Shown here: positions 47,020 through 61,267 of the stretch, piece after piece
How the letters are laid out: each line of letters opens with the position of its first letter
Numbering within the stretch: the first letter of the stretch is position 1
From: Rhynchosporium graminicola
Taxonomy: Eukaryota; Ascomycota; Leotiomycetes; Helotiales; Ploettnerulaceae
DNA length: 64,000 bases
Direction of reading: 5' to 3'
NCBI GenBank assembly: GCA_900074885.1
Contig: FJUW01000036.1
Coordinates: forward strand, 1 to 64,000
Program-made: the position numbers and the translations under genes
The notes under the pieces: model-generated
What the model was told of the DNA's origin: nothing
Database searches by the model: none
What the model saw: the letters and a program-made list of their open reading frames with translations, nothing else

Positions 47020-47842
47020 TTTTAGAACTCTTATACTTATTTAATAAGCTTAACTCTAAACTTTATAAGTATTATTTAGTATTAAAGAGTAGTTATAAGT
47101 ATATAAGTTACTTAAACTTAAGTATAGTTATATATACTAACGCGTTATAATTACTTAATTATATTAATACGAAGTATACTATTCTATTTAGTTTACTTCC
47201 TAGTAGTAAAGCTAAGGACACGGAGCTAAATCGGGATAGTATCGTAGCTACTTATAAGGCTATTAATCAGATCTATTATCTTGCGAAATCTGCTACTTCT
47301 ACTATTATATTAGAGATTACTACTATATAATTAGTAGAGACTTAAGCTTTAAAGCGTTCTATAGAGAAAGTATTTAAGGAGTTAGAGTTTATTAAAGTAA
47401 TAAGTTATAATCTTAAACTCTTAGATACTAGTATAATACTAACGCGATATAGGATTTAGATCTTCTAATAGTTAATTCAGCGAAATCTAAGTTAATAGTA
47501 TAAACGATATTAAAGCAGATAAAAGAGTTAAATAGTATTATATAGGAATTTATAAAAAAAGCTATATTTAAAGCTATAATATCTAATACTAAGGGAAAAA
47601 GGAATTTACTTTCTAGTTTAGAGATAGTATTAGATCTAGATACTTCCGGACTCTCTCTAAAGAAGAAAGCCCGTAGGATTAGCTATTATACTTAGTCTAC
47701 TACTAAGGCTATATTAGTAGATTTAGATAAGGAGTTAGATATAGTAGTTCCGGTTCTAGATATTCTAGATTTACTAGAAGCTCTAGAGAACTTAGGAGAG
47801 AAAGCTAATAAAGTAAAAGTAATTAAAGAAATAGAGTTTTAG
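46917..47842 (+). pseudogene. Opposite-strand extra gene (aORF), copy in B4
   Basis: 926 nt with TAG at 47840-47842. This copy best preserves the 3' side of the intron: branch site TACTAAC and acceptor TAG followed by GATTTAG. It also keeps an intact basic cluster KKKARR at 47660-47677, a possible nuclear localisation signal. The donor is mutated to ATAAGT. The start region reads IVPLLVPAS. Confidence 0.66.
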
Positions 47843-50800
47843 ATATAATATTATTATAAAGTATAATTAGGGGATTATCCTTAGTAATAAATTCTAATAC
47901 TAGTAATTATAATAGCTTATTATCCTCTAAGTAACTATAGTTATCTATTCTGTTTTCCTAAGCTTTAATCTACTAATCTAGTTTACGTAAAGGTCTAGGT
48001 TTACTTAAGTTAATAACGTAGAAGTCTCTAAGCTTATATAGAGCACTTATTAGATTAGAAGCGTTATACTAAGTTAGGTCTAGGTTATAGCTTAGCTAAC
48101 TAACCTAATACTTCAGATTACTTCTTAAGAGCTATATAGCGAGTATATCTTATAACTCTTACTCTTCTTAAGTAGCGATAACCTCTAGGGGTAGATTTAG
48201 TAACTCTTAGCTTAGTAATAAGTCGTCCGAGTCCTTAAAGAGTAATTCAGAAGCGAATATATTATAAATAAAAGATCCCGGGAGTAAATCTAGCTTATAA
48301 GAGTATCCGATCTTAGCTAGGACCTAGTATAGTCTTACCTAGAGACTAAATAGCTTCTTATTTAGCTAGTAATTCTTAAGGTTCCTTATAGAGAGAAATA
48401 CCTTATCTCTAACTTCTTAGTTAATATTATGCTGTTTCGGGTTAGTTACGGCGCTTATCTTATACTAAATAGCTAGTATATTAGCTTTTATAACCTCGAT
48501 AGCGGATTTAGTATATTTAGCTAAGGATTTAGTATTAGTATAATTAAGCTTCTCTTATAGTATCGATCTGGTAAGTTACTTCTAGTCCTAGCTATTCTAT
48601 AGTAATATACTATATTTAAAGGTATATAGCGCTATACTAATAGAGTTATAAGGCAAGGTTACTTAAGCGCGGTCTATTATTAGTAGTAGTTCGCCTTAGT
48701 TACTTTAGTAGTAATTAATAAAAAGTCTAAAGCGTTAATTAATATACTAATTTATAATCTCTATTTATCTATTAGTTTACTAGTAGAAAGAAGTAGAGAG
48801 CTTAATCTTAACTCTAATTATATAGTAAAACTCTTACTAGAAGAATAAGATTAACTAAGCTCTTTAATCGGATATAATTAACTTAAAAGTATATCCGAAA
48901 CGATATATCTATTAGATAAATAATATCGCTATCCTGCGAGTATCGATATTATAATAGTATAGTATCGATATAGAGTCTTTCCCTAGGTAGTTAATAAATA
49001 CTAATATCTTATTAAATCCTTAGTTATTAGGCGAGAAGTCCTTAAAATCTATAGCTAAGTGCTATATAGAGTAGCTAGGTACTAGTAATAAGTAGAGGAA
49101 TCCTTACTATTTTGTTTACTTCGGATAAGAGTACTAATAAGAGTAGTAATTATAAGTATACTATTTTATATCTAATATAAGTCCTTTTTAATAATAATAA
49201 GTAGAAATTATTTTAGCAGTCTTACGAGTATTCGGATAAGTAGAGGAAACTTAATCGTAGATTTCGCTAATTAAATAAGTATATAGTAAGGTATAGCGTT
49301 ATACGTATAAATAACTATTATAAAGTAATAAACTATTATTAATAGTATAGCTATCTCTTAATATATTCTATTTATTAAAGAATAATTCTTAGTAAAATTA
49401 GTATAGTTTCTCGATTAAATTAAAAGAGTTATATATAAGTTCCGGTAGTATATTAGTCCTTAGCGATATTAAGTATATATAACTAATTTAATTAATATAA
49501 TACTTAGCTAGTTCCGCGTTAATCCTAAGGTCTAAGCGATCTAGAAGTAGTAAAACCCGAGATCTATTATCTTATTTCTATTATTCTTATATCCTTAGAT
49601 CTTATTCCTTATAGTTAAGGATATTAGCTTTAGCGTTATCTTTACTAAGTATATATATAATTTAAAAGTTGAATTCGAAAAGGAATTCTATCTATTTAGC
49701 TTACTTATTAGTTAGGACTTTAATAGTTATAAAGTATTCTAAGGATCGATAGTCTATATATATACTAGTATAGTATTATAGAGATATAAGTTCCGGTCTC
49801 TATTTCCGGAAAGACTTAATAATAGCGTATAGCTCCTTATCGTAGATCTCTTAGTTTAGTTTATATCTATTAAGAATATAGGAGTAGAATCTAATTAGAT
49901 ACTACTAGTTATCTTTATATAATTAGGAGATAACTCTAGCTATTATACTATTAGAGGTATTAGTTTCTAGTTTAGTCTATAATTTAGGGTCGAAATAGTA
50001 TAGTTTCTGTACCGATAGTAGCTATTAATATAAATCGTTAAAGGACTTCTTATAATCGTTAGTGAAATTCTATAGTACTATAGGCTAAGTAAGTACTAAG
50101 AGAGGTTTAGTAATAAGGCCGAAATTCCGAATAAATTAATAGTAGAACTTATAGAATCCTAAGAAGGATTTTATCGCTATTACTATTTCGGGGTACTTCT
50201 AGTCTACTAATAGTACTACTTTCTTAGGATCTAGCTCGATTCCGTTAGTAATAATAATATATCCGAGGTATTTAGTCCGAGTAATATAGAATTCGCTTTT
50301 CTTAATATCTACTTAAAGTCCGGTATCTATTAAGTATTATAGTACTAATTTAATATATTTCTTATATTCCTAGAGCGTTTCCGAGTATATAAGGATATTA
50401 TCTAGATAAGCTATATAGAAATTATCTAAGTAGTCTAGTAATATATTATTTATATATCGCTAGTACGTACTAAGTCTATTATAGAGCCCGAAAGGTAATA
50501 CTTTATATTTATAGGATCTGAAGCAGGTTCAGAAGGTAATATACTCCTCGGATTCAGGGTCTATATAGATATAGTTAAATACTACTTAGATATCTAGTTT
50601 AGTAAAGATTACTACTTTAGATATATAAGTTAAGAGCTTATCGATCTTAGGTATTAAGTAGGAATCCTTTCGAGTGATCGTATTAAGCTTATAATAGTCG
50701 ATATAGAAGCGTAATTCTCTATCGGCCTTCTTAACGAATAGTATAAGTAATATAAAGGGACTTTAGCTAGATTCGATAAATCCCTTATCTAGGTTCTCTA

Positions 50801-51845
50801 TAAGATACTCCTTAGTTACTTATAATTTATCTATAAATTACTAATATAAGAGCGAATATATATTAAGTAATAGTTCTTCTAGAATGATTTTATAATCGTA
50901 TAAGTGATATAGCAGAAGAATATTAGAATCCCGCTTCGAAAAGGCTTCTTTAAAGGTATAGTATTATTCCGGTAGCTTTTCAGCTATAAGTCGTTCGGTA
51001 TCAGGATCCTTAGGAGAATCGCTATTTAGATAGTCTTATAAGAAGTAATCTATCTCGTAGATACTAATAAAGAATAATTCGGAACTTTTATATTTTATAT
51101 TAAAATAAAAAGCTATAGTACTAATTTAGTAAATCAGAACTAGTTTCTAGATCCTTAGAGGTTAAGAAAAGCACTTATAGTAAAGTTTTGACGTAAGTAC
51201 CTTTCTCGATGAATTCGGAGCGGAAAAGGGTTCAGATTCCTTAGCGATAAGCGGAAATAAGTTAAAGAGTAAGGATAATATATTAATATACTATATTACT
51301 ACTATTTAGTATAATTAGTATTAGTCTAGCTAGTTTATAGCTAAGTCTCGCGCGTTAATATCGATTTAGTAAGATTAATTAATACTAAGTTTATAAAGTA
51401 ATAGAGTTATAATTATCTCCTTATCGTATTAGAGAGTAGCTAGATAGTATTCCGACTATAATAGCTTATAGTAGAGCGTATCTAGCTTAACCTGAAATCG
51501 TTATATCTATTTAATACTAATAATTATATCTTATTATCCTAAATCGAGAAGAATAAAAGAGTAATTATAAATAAACTTAATATTAATAGAAAAGTATAAA
51601 TATATAAAATAAGTAATATAAGTTCTAATAGACTATTAGAAACTACGTATTAGAATAGAATAAAGCAGTAGCTCGATTTTAATACTAAGGGCCCCTGATA
51701 ATCGTCCGGTAAGAGTATAATTAATAAATAGATAACTATTCGCTCCGGTATTAATTAAGCTATTTATAGAGACTCTTAGCCCGTTTATACTAACTATAAT
51801 TAGGTATATAAATTACTTACCTCCTATTAGGGAGTTAAGGTCTAG
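47825..51845 (-). pseudogene. pol: Broken pol, copy B4
   Basis: Coordinates follow from alignment with B0. The protease motif near 51752 reads N-T-G-A-N: only the catalytic Asp is changed. RT keeps KYKVLPFG near 50500. Integrase and RNase H are in register with many stops. Confidence 0.85.
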
Positions 51846-51874
51846 ATTAGAGAGATTATACTTACGTAGACTTA

Positions 51875-53165
51875 GGAAGGAGTTTTTACTTAAGCCTTAT
51901 CGTTTCCCTCTAATATTAGTTTAGATTCGGAGAGTATATCTTCTATTACTTCTTTAGTTACTTAATCTTCTTCCGGAAATTCGTTGATTAATTAAACCTT
52001 AAGCGGATTAGGGTAATCTAGCTTAATATAACCGAGTTATCTATAACTATAAAACCTAAGGGGTTCTCTAGTCGAGATAGTAAGGTATTTTAGCGCGGAG
52101 GGAGTACTAGACTATACTAGGGTAAAGGTATATACGTATAGTATAAGAGTAATTTATTAAGGAGCTAAGCTTAAGGACTAGTAAGAGGTAGAACTAGTAG
52201 TAGTCGCAGTAGTAATAGTAGGCTTATAGTACTATACTTGAGTAATAGCTTTCTCGGGATAAGTACGTTTTAAGTTATAGCGATACTTAGTATTAAAAGA
52301 AAGTAAAGATCTAACTATAGAAGCGTAATCCTTATTCTATATTAGTTTAATAATAAGAGTTAAAGCGCATAAGGATAGTATAATCTTATCTTATATATAG
52401 AAGAACTACTCCTTCTTTTTAACTTTACTTTAAATAGTAGCGCTTTAAAATCAACTATAAAACTCAGCGAAAGTCTCGCGTATATAGCTAGGTTATTATA
52501 TTTCTAAGTAGTAGAAAGCGTTATAGTAATTATCTTCCTCTAAACCGGTAAGAAAGTTCTCTTCTAATAAAGAGATTATTTTATCGTTAGTTTTAAACTT
52601 GTTAGTAAGATATTAAAGCGTAAGATACTCTTTAGCTAATCTAGTAACTAGCTCCTAAACGAGAACGCGCTAAGAGAAGTCCGTAGAGTAATAGTTAGTG
52701 TTTATAGCTAGCTAGTCTCGTATCGATACTCTCTATTAGAGGAAAGTAAGGTCTGATTTATTATCTAAGGGTAAGATCTTCTTAGTAAGATAAGACTTCC
52801 TAGGGTATAACTCTACTGATTTAGCGCCGGGAGAGGGAGATAGTTTATTAGGAATAGTATCCTCTCTCTTAGTACTATATATTAGAATAGAGTTTATTAA
52901 GTTATTAAACTCCGCTATACGCGGAGATTATAGTATTAGTTCTAGTAGGAGAGTCGAAGATAAGCGAGAGACTCTTATAAGGAACTTATCTTATATAGAG
53001 ATTAGTTTATCTATAGTATCTTCTAGAGAGTTATTCTTTTCCTCTTAGTCTACTAATTATTATAAAAGGGAATAAATCAAGTTCGAGTCACTTATAGTAA
53101 TAAGAGTACTTAGCGATTATACTCCTAGTGAATTTCGCTTTTATTTTCCTTTCCCTTTTAATTAG
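51875..53165 (-). pseudogene. gag: Broken gag, copy B4
   Basis: Zinc-knuckle remnant near 52054 reads FYSYR.LGYI, with the Gly retained that B0 has as Ser. The leader follows at 53166-53627. Confidence 0.8.
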
Positions 53166-53647
53166 TACTTCCTTAATAAGGTATTAATATTCTCTAAGGT
53201 AAGAGATATTTAGGGTAAGGAAAGGTATAATAGATTAAGTTCGGAGGTAAAGCGGGAGGGATCGCGTCGAGTTCCCCTAGAACTAGAGAGGTCTCTAGTT
53301 TATTAGTTAAGAGCTATAATAGTAGCTTAAAAAGGAGTATATTAGGGCTATTTTAGCAGCGATACGTAGAAGTTAAAGTTCCGAGGTATTTATTATACTT
53401 TCTTTAAAATTTATCTATAATTCCTTTATACTAAGGAGGTTATTAAAAGAGTATTAGCAAAAACCTCTTCTATTATACTATTTACGATAAGCTAAATTAA
53501 ACCCTAATTCATAGTTATCCGAGAGATCTCTAGTATCTTAGCTATATATAAGTAGTTATCGAATAACTAACTTAGTAGTAAGATATTATAGTAAGCTATC
53601 TCCGGCTATCTTAATCTTTTTATTTAATATAATAATATAAGACTTAA

Positions 53648-53648
53648 N
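53648..53648. other. Assembly join (single N), contig restarts inside older sequence
   Basis: 53649-56886 repeats 38843-42080 without a visible difference, the third appearance of this segment. Confidence 0.92.
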
Positions 53649-56600
53649 GTTTATTCTTACTTATATACCGCCTTAAGTCTTATGTCGTTACACTAGTATC
53701 TATTAAGTATTATAGTACTAAATTAATATATTCCTTATATTCCTAGAGCGTTTCTGAGTATATAAGAATATTATCTAGATAAGCTATATAGAAGTTATCT
53801 AAGTAATCTAGTAGTATATTATTTATATATTATTAGTATATACTAAGTCTATTATAAAGCCTAAAAGATAATACTTTATATTTATAAGATCTGAAGCAGG
53901 TTCAGAAGATAGTATAATCCTCTGATTTAGAGTTTATATAAATATAATTAAATATTACTCGGATATCTAGTTTAGTAAAGATTACTACTTTAGATATACG
54001 GGTTAAGAGCTTATCGATCCTAGGTATTAGGTAGGAATCCTTTCGAGTGATTATATTAAGCTTATAATAGTTAATATAGAAGCGTAATCCTCTATTAGCC
54101 TTCTTAATAAATAATATAAGTAATATAAAAGGACTTTAGCGAGATTCGATAAATCTCTTATCTAGGTTCTCTATAAGGTACTTCTTAGTTACTCGTAATT
54201 CGTCTATAGATTACTAATATAAAAGCGAATATATATTAAGTAATAGTTCTTTTAGAATAATTTTATAATTATATAAGTAATATAGTAAGAGAATATTAGA
54301 ATCCCGCTTAGAAAAAGCTTTCTTAAAAGTATAGTATTATTCCGGTAACTTTTTAGTTATAAGTCGTTCGATATTAGGATCTTTAGAGGAGTTACTATTT
54401 AGATAGTCTTATAAGACGCGGTCTTTCTTATAGATATTAATAAAGAATAATTTAGAGCTTTTACGTTTTATATTAAAATAAAAAGCTATAGTACTAATTT
54501 AGTAAATCGGAACTAGTTTCTAGATCCTTAGAAGTTAAGAGAAGTATTTATAATAGAGTTTTAATATAAGTACTTTTCTCGATGAATTCGGAGCAGAAAA
54601 GGGTTCGGATTCCTTAGTGATAAGTAGAAATAAGTTAAATAATAAGGATAATATATTAATATATTATATCGCTATTATTTAGGGTAATTAGTATTAGTCT
54701 AGCTAGTTTATAGCTAAGTCCTGCGTATTAATATCGATTTAGTAAGATCGATTAATACTAAGTTTATAAAGTAATAGAGTTATAATTATCTTCTTATTAT
54801 ATTAGAGAGTAGCTAGATAGCGTTCCGGCTATAGTAGCTTATAGTAAAGCATATCTAGCTTAACTTAAAATTATTATATCTATTTAATACTAATAATTAT
54901 ATCTTATTATCCTAAATCGAGGAGAATAAAAGAGTAGTTATAAATACGCTTATTATTAATAAAAAAGTATAAATATATAAAATAGATAATATAAGTTCTA
55001 ATAGATTATTAGAACTTATATATTAGAATAGAATAAAGTAGTAGCTCGATTTTAATACTAAGGGCCTCTAATAATCGTTCGGTAAGAGTATAATTAATAA
55101 ATAGATAACTATTCGCTCTAGTATTAATTAAGCTATTTATAGAGACTCTTAGTTCGTTTATACTAATTATAATTAAGTATATAAATTACTTACCTCTTAT
55201 TAGGGAGTTAAGATTAAGATTAAAGAGATTATACTTATATAGACCTAGGAAGGAGTTTTTACTTAAGCTTTATTATTTCCCTCTAGTATTAGTTTAGATT
55301 CGAAGGGTATATCCTCTACTACTTCCTCGGTTTCCCTTTCCTCTTCCGGAAATTCGTTAATTAATTAAACCTTAAGCGAGTTAGGATAATCTAGCTTAAT
55401 ATAACCGAGCTATCTATAGCTATAATACCTAAGAGGTTCTCCGGTTAAGGTAATGAGGCGTTTTAGCGCGGAGGAAGTACTAGCCTATATTAGGGTAGAG
55501 GTATATATATATAGTATAGGAGTAGTTTATCGAGAGGCTAAGCTTAGGGACTAGTAAGGAGTAGAACTAGTAGTAGTCGTAGTAGTAATAATAGGTTTAT
55601 AATACTATACTAGGGTAATAGCTTTCTCGGGATAGATACGTTCTGAGTTATAGTAACGCTTAGTATTAAAAGAAAGTAAGGATCTAATTATAGAAGCGTA
55701 GTTCTTATTCTATATTAGTTTAATAATAAGAGTTAAAGCGTATAAAGATAATATAATCTTATCTTATATATAAAAGAATTACTTCTTCTTTTTAACTTTA
55801 CCTTAGATAGTAGCGCTTTGAAATCAACTATAAAACTCAGTGAAAGTCTTATAAGTATAGCTAAGTTATTATATTTCTAAGTAATAGAAAGCGTTATAAT
55901 AATTATCTTCCTTTAAACTAGTAAGAAAGTTCTTCTCTAATAAGGAGATTATTTTATTACTAGTCTTAAACTTATTAGCTAAGTACTAAAGCGTAAGATA
56001 TTCCTTAGCTAATCTAATAACTAGTCCTTATATAAGAACGCGCTAAGAGAAGTCCGTAGGATAATAGTCAGTATTTATAGCTACCCGGTCTCGTATTAAT
56101 ACTCTCTATTAGAGGAAAGTAAGATCTGATCTATTATCTAAGGGCAGGATTTTCTCTATAAGATAAGACTTCCTAAGGCGTAACTCTACTAATTCAGCGC
56201 TAGGAGAGAGAGATAGTTTATTAGGAATAATATCTTCTCTCTTAGTACTACATATTAGAATAGAGTTTATTAGCTTATTAAACTCTAGAATACGCGGAGA
56301 TTATAATATTAATTCGAGTAGGAAAGTCGAAGATAAGCGAGAGACCCTTATAAGGAACTTATCTTATATAGAGATTAGTCTATCTATAGTATCTTCTAGA
56401 GAATTATTCTTTTCCTCTTAGTCCGCTAATCGTTATAAGAAGGAATAGATTAAGTTTAAGTTATCTATAGTAATAAAAGTACTTAGTAATTATACTCCTA
56501 GTGAATTTCGCTTTTATTTTCCTTTCTCTCTTAGTTAGTACTTTCTTAATAAAGTATTAATATTCTCTAGTATAAGAGATATTTAGAGTAAGGAAAAGTA

Positions 56601-56886
56601 TAATAGATTAAGTTCGGAGATAGAGCGGGAAGGATCGTGTTAGAGTCACCTAGAACTAGAGGAGTCTTTAGTTTATTAATTAAGAGCTATTATAGTAGCT
56701 TAAAAAGAGTTATATTAGGGCTATTTCAGTAGTAATATATAGAGGTTAAAGTTCTAGAGTATTTAGTATACTTTCTTTAAAATCTGTTTATAATTCCTTT
56801 ATACTAAGGGTATAACGACATAAGACTCAAGGCGGTATATAAGTAAGAATAAACGAGTAGGGAAGCTAAGAGCGATCTTATATAGT
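53649..56886. repeat. Exact 3238-bp repeat of 38843-42080
   Basis: Contains the last 44 bases of the B3 3' LTR, TSD CTAGT, the gag-RT half of B2 and the first 76 bases of the B4 LTR. Divergence starts at 56887, inside the LTR. Treat as an alternative path or overlap, not as new elements. Confidence 0.85.
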
Positions 56887-57078
56887 CTACTACGAAGGAA
56901 ATAAAAAGATAAGGAAAGAAGAAGAAGAGAGATAGAGTATAAAGCACCTTATATATATACGCTAGTACTAGTCCGATACTATACTAGGTCGGATACTAGT
57001 TCTGCCGGGATACCTATGAACTTAGGCCCTGTTATCTATCCTTCTTCTCATATGATATTCAGGTGAGCTGTCGTTATA
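56811..57078 (-). repeat. Chimeric family B LTR flanked by AAGGG on both sides
   Basis: 268 bp. Its left 76 bases equal the B4 3' LTR (42005-42080) and its right part is less mutated and differs. It has TSD AAGGG at 56806-56810 and 57079-57083, so it looks like a solo LTR at the B4 insertion site. It may equally be the real 5' LTR of B4 glued to the wrong left arm. Confidence 0.75.
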
Positions 57079-57273
57079 AAGGGAGTTATTAAAAGAGCTT
57101 TACCGAAGACCTTCTCTATTATATTATTTATAATAAGCTAAATTAAACCCTAATTTATAGCTATCCGAGAGATCTCTAGTATCTCGGCTATATATAAGTA
57201 GTTATCGAATAATTAACTTAGTAGTAAGATATTATAATAAGATATCTCCAGCTATCTTAATCTTTTTATTTAA
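57079..57273 (-). other. B2 leader between gag start and 5' LTR
   Basis: Equivalent to B0 5178-5372; no coding feature recognised. Confidence 0.8.
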
Positions 57274-57541
57274 TATAATAATATAAGACTCGAGGCGGTA
57301 TATAAGTAAGAATAAATAAGTAGAAAAGCTAAGAGCGATCTTATATAGTCTATTACAAAAGAAATAAAAAGATAAGGAAAGAAGAAGAAGAGAGATAGAG
57401 TATAAGGCACCTTATATATATATACTAGTACTAGTCCGATATTATACCGAGTCGGATACTAGTTCTGCTAGGATACTTATGAACTTAGGCCCTAGTATCT
57501 ATCCTTCTTCTTATATAATATTCAGGTGAGCTATCGTTACA
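57274..57541 (-). repeat. 5' LTR of B2
   Basis: TATAATAATATAAGAC ... GCTATCGTTACA, 268 bp, followed by TSD GATAA at 57542-57546. Outer end unmutated. Confidence 0.94.
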
Positions 57542-57546
57542 GATAA

Positions 57547-60360
57547 GCTCTTAACTCGGGTATCTAAAGTAATGATTTTTACTAAACTAAATATCCGAGT
57601 AGTATTTAACTATATCTATATAGACCCTGAATCAGAGGAGTATACTACCTTCCGAACCCGCTTCGGATCCTATAAATATAAAGTATTACCTTTTAAGCTC
57701 TATAATAGATCTAGTATATACTAATAATATATAAATAATATACTACTAGACTACTTAGATAATTTCTATATAGCTTACCTAGATAATATTCTTATATACT
57801 CGGAAACGCTCTAAGAATATAAGGAATATATTAAATTAGTACTATAATACTTAATAGATACTAGACTCTAAGTAGATATTAAGAAAAGCGAATTCTATAT
57901 TACTTAGATTAAATACCTCAGATATATTATTACTACTAATAGAATCGAACCAGATCTCGAGAAGATAGTACTATTAGTAGACTAGAAGTACCCTGAAATA
58001 GTAATAGCTATTAAATCTTTCTTAAGATTCTATAGTTTCTATTATTAATTTATTCGGAATTTCGGCCTTATTACTAAACCTCTTTTAATACTTACTAAGC
58101 TTATAGTACTATAGAATTTTATCGACAATTATAAGAAGTCCTTCGACGATTTATATTAATAGCTACTATTAGTATAGAAACTATACTATTTCGATCCTAA
58201 CTTATAGACTAAACTAGAAACTAATACTTCTAATAATATAATAGCTAGAGTTATCTTCTAATTATATAAAGATAACTAGTAGTATCTAATTAGATTCTAC
58301 TTATATATTCTTAATAGATACGAACTAAACTAAGAGATTTATAATAAAGAATTATATACTATTATTAAGTCTTTCCGGAAATAAAGACTAGAACTTATAT
58401 CTTTATAACGCTATACCGGTATATATACGGACTATCGATCCTTAGAATACTTTATAACTACTAAGGTCCTAATTAGTAAGTAAGCTAGATAAATAGAATT
58501 CCTTTCCGAATTTAACTTTTAAATTATATATACACTTAATAAGAATAATACTAAAACTAATATCTTTAGCTATAAGAAATAAGATCTAAAGATATAAGAA
58601 TAATAGAAATAGGATAGTAGATCTCGAGTTTTACTACCTCTAGATCGCTTAGACCTTAGGATTAATATAGAATTAGCTGAATATTATATCGATTAAATTA
58701 GTTATATATACTTAATATCGCTAGAGACTAATATACTATCGGAACTTATATATAACTCCTTTAATTTAATCGAGAAACTATATTAATTTAATTAAGAATT
58801 ATTCTCTAATAAATAGAATATATTAGGAAATAGCTATATTATTAATAATAGTTTACTATTTTATAATAGTTATCTATACGTATAACGCTATACCCTGCTA
58901 TATACCTATTTAATTAGCGAAGTCTACGATTAAGTTTCCTCTACTTATCTAAATACTTATAAGACTATCGAAATAATTTCTACTTACTATTATTAGAAAG
59001 GACTCGTATTAGATATAAAATAGTATACTTATAATTACTGCTTATACTAGTACTCTTATCTAAAGTAGACGAAATAGTAAGGATTCCTCTATTTATTACT
59101 AGTACTTAGCTACTTTATATAGTACTTAGCTATAGATTTTAAGGACTTCCTACCTAATAATTAAGAGTTTAATAGGATACTAGTATTTATGAACTACTTA
59201 AGGAAGGACTTTGTATTAATATTATACTACTATAATATCGATACTCGCGGGATAATAATATTATTTATCTAATAGATATATTATTTCGGATATACTCCTA
59301 AGTTAATTATATCTAACTAAGGAGCTTAGTTTATCTTATCCTTCTAGTAAGAGTTTTATTATATAATTAGAGTTAAGATTAAGCTCTCTACTTCTTTCTA
59401 TTAGTAAACTGATAGATAAATAGAGATTATAAACTAGTATATTAACTAATACTTTAGACCTTTCGTTAATTATTATTAGAGTAACTAAAGCGAACTACTA
59501 CTAATAATAGATTACGCTTAAGTAACCTTACCTTACGATTCTATTAGTATAGCGCTATATACCCTTAAATATAATATAGTACTATAGAATAGCTAGGATT
59601 AGAAGTAACTTACTAGATTAATACTATAAGAGAAGCTTAACTATATTAATACTAAATCCTTAGCTAAATATACTAAATCCGTATCGAGGTTATAAAAGCT
59701 AATATACTAGCTACTTAGTAGAAGATAAGCGCTATAACTAACCCGAAATAGTATAGTATCGACTAGGAAGTTAGAGATAAGGTATTTCTCTCTATAAGGA
59801 ACCTTAAGAATTACTAGCTAAATAAGAAGCTATCTAGCCTCTAAGTAAGACTATATTAAGTTTTAGCTAAGATTAGATACTTTTATAAGCTAGATTTACT
59901 CTTTAGATCTTCTATATATAATATATTCGCCTTTAAATTACTCTTTAAGGACTCGGACGACCTATTACTAAGCTAGGAGCTACTAAACTTACCCTTAGAA
60001 GTTATCGCTATATAAGAAGAGTAGGAGTTATAAGATATACTCGCTATATAACTCCTAAGAGGTAATCTGAAGTATTAAGTTAATTAGCTAAGCTATAACC
60101 TGGACTTACCTTAGTATAATACTTCTAACTTAATAAGTACTTCGTATAAGCTTAGAGACTTCTATACTACTAACTTAAGTAAACTTAGATCTCTATATAA
60201 ACTAGATTAATAGATTAAAGCCTAGGAAGACAGAATAGATAACTATAATTACTTAGAGGATAATAAGCTATTATAGTTACGAGTATTAAAAATTTATTAC
60301 TAAGGATAATCTTCTAATTATACTTTATAATAATACTATATCTAAAACTCTATTTCTATT
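57547..60360 (+). pseudogene. pol: Broken pol 3' part of B1 (RT palm to chromodomain)
   Basis: Begins with KLLTRVSKVMIFTKL of the RT palm, continues through RNase H, integrase and the chromodomain-like end in register with B0. Stops are frequent. No long open frame remains. Confidence 0.85.
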
Positions 60361-61267
60361 ACTACTTCTACTTTACTAGCTTTCTTCTCTAAGTTCTCTA
60401 GAGCTTCTAGTAAATCTAGAATATCTAGAACTAGAACTATTATATCTAACTTCTTACTTAAATTTACTAATGTAGCCTTAGTAGTAGACGAAGTATAATA
60501 GCTAATCTTATGAGCTTTCTTCTTTAGAGAAGATCTGAGAGTATCTAGATCTAATGCTATCTCTGAACTAGAAATTAAATTCCGTTTTCCTTTAGTATTA
60601 GATATCGTAGCTTTAAATATAGCTTTCTTTATAAATTCCTATATAATACTATTGAACTTCTTTATCTACTTTAATACTATTTATACTATTAACTTAGACT
60701 TAGCTAAATCTATTATTAGAAGATCTAAATCTTATATTATATTAGTATTATACTAGTATCTAAGGGTTTAAGATCTTAACTTACTACTTTAATAAACTCT
60801 AACTCCTTAAATACTTTCTTTATAGATCGCCTTAAAGCCTAAGTCTCTACTAATTATATAATAGTAATCTCTAATATAATAGTAGAAATAGCAGATTTCG
60901 CGAGACGATAGATCTAATTAATCGCTTTATAAGTAGTTACGATACTGCCTCGATTTAGCTCCGTGTCCTTAGCTTCGCTACTAGGAAGTAAACCGAATAA
61001 AATAATATACTTCGTATTAATATAGTTAGGTAACTATAATATATTAGTATATATAATTATATTTAAGTTTAAGTAACTTATATATTTATAACTACTCTTT
61101 AATACTAAATAATCCTTATAAAGCTTAGAGTTAAGCTTATTAAACGAATATAGGAGTTCTAGAATAGGAGTATTATTATACTTTATCTTAAGGAAAGCGC
61201 GAATATATCGTAAGTAATATATATGATATACTACTGAAAGAGTACTAGTAGGAACTAGTAAGGGTAT
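60342..61267 (-). pseudogene. Opposite-strand extra gene (aORF), copy in B1
   Basis: 926 nt, TAG at 60342-60344. The intron keeps donor GTAAGT, as in B0, but the branch sequence is TACTAAT and the acceptor is TAA. Together with B4 the full set of splice signals is represented in the family. Confidence 0.62.

Larger units (their letters stand above)
46119..53647 (-). mobile_element. Family B copy B4, complete version
   Basis: Minus-strand element inserted in B2 gag. It runs from its 3' LTR (46119-46386) through the opposite-strand gene, pol, gag and leader to the first 20 bases of its 5' LTR (53628-53647), where the contig ends. TSD AAGGG before the LTR (42000-42004, again at 46114-46118) matches 57079-57083. 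Extrapolated length is 7777 bp. RIP load is intermediate. Confidence 0.9.
27876..57541 (-). mobile_element. Family B copy B2, interrupted by B3 and B4
   Basis: Inserted antisense in B1 RT with identical TSD GATAA on both sides (27871-27875, 57542-57546). Its own parts are 27876-30670 (3' LTR to RT), 38887-42004 (RT to gag) and 57079-57541 (leader and 5' LTR). B3 fills 30671-38886 and B4 fills 42005 to about 57078. The span is inflated by repeated contig overlaps, and about 1.4 kb is missing at N 30313. Confidence 0.88.

Noticed and set aside
42907..56886. Real tandem triplication of a 3-4 kb segment
   Set aside because: Perfect identity in RIP-mutated DNA and an N at each border favour contig overlaps; kept only as an alternative.
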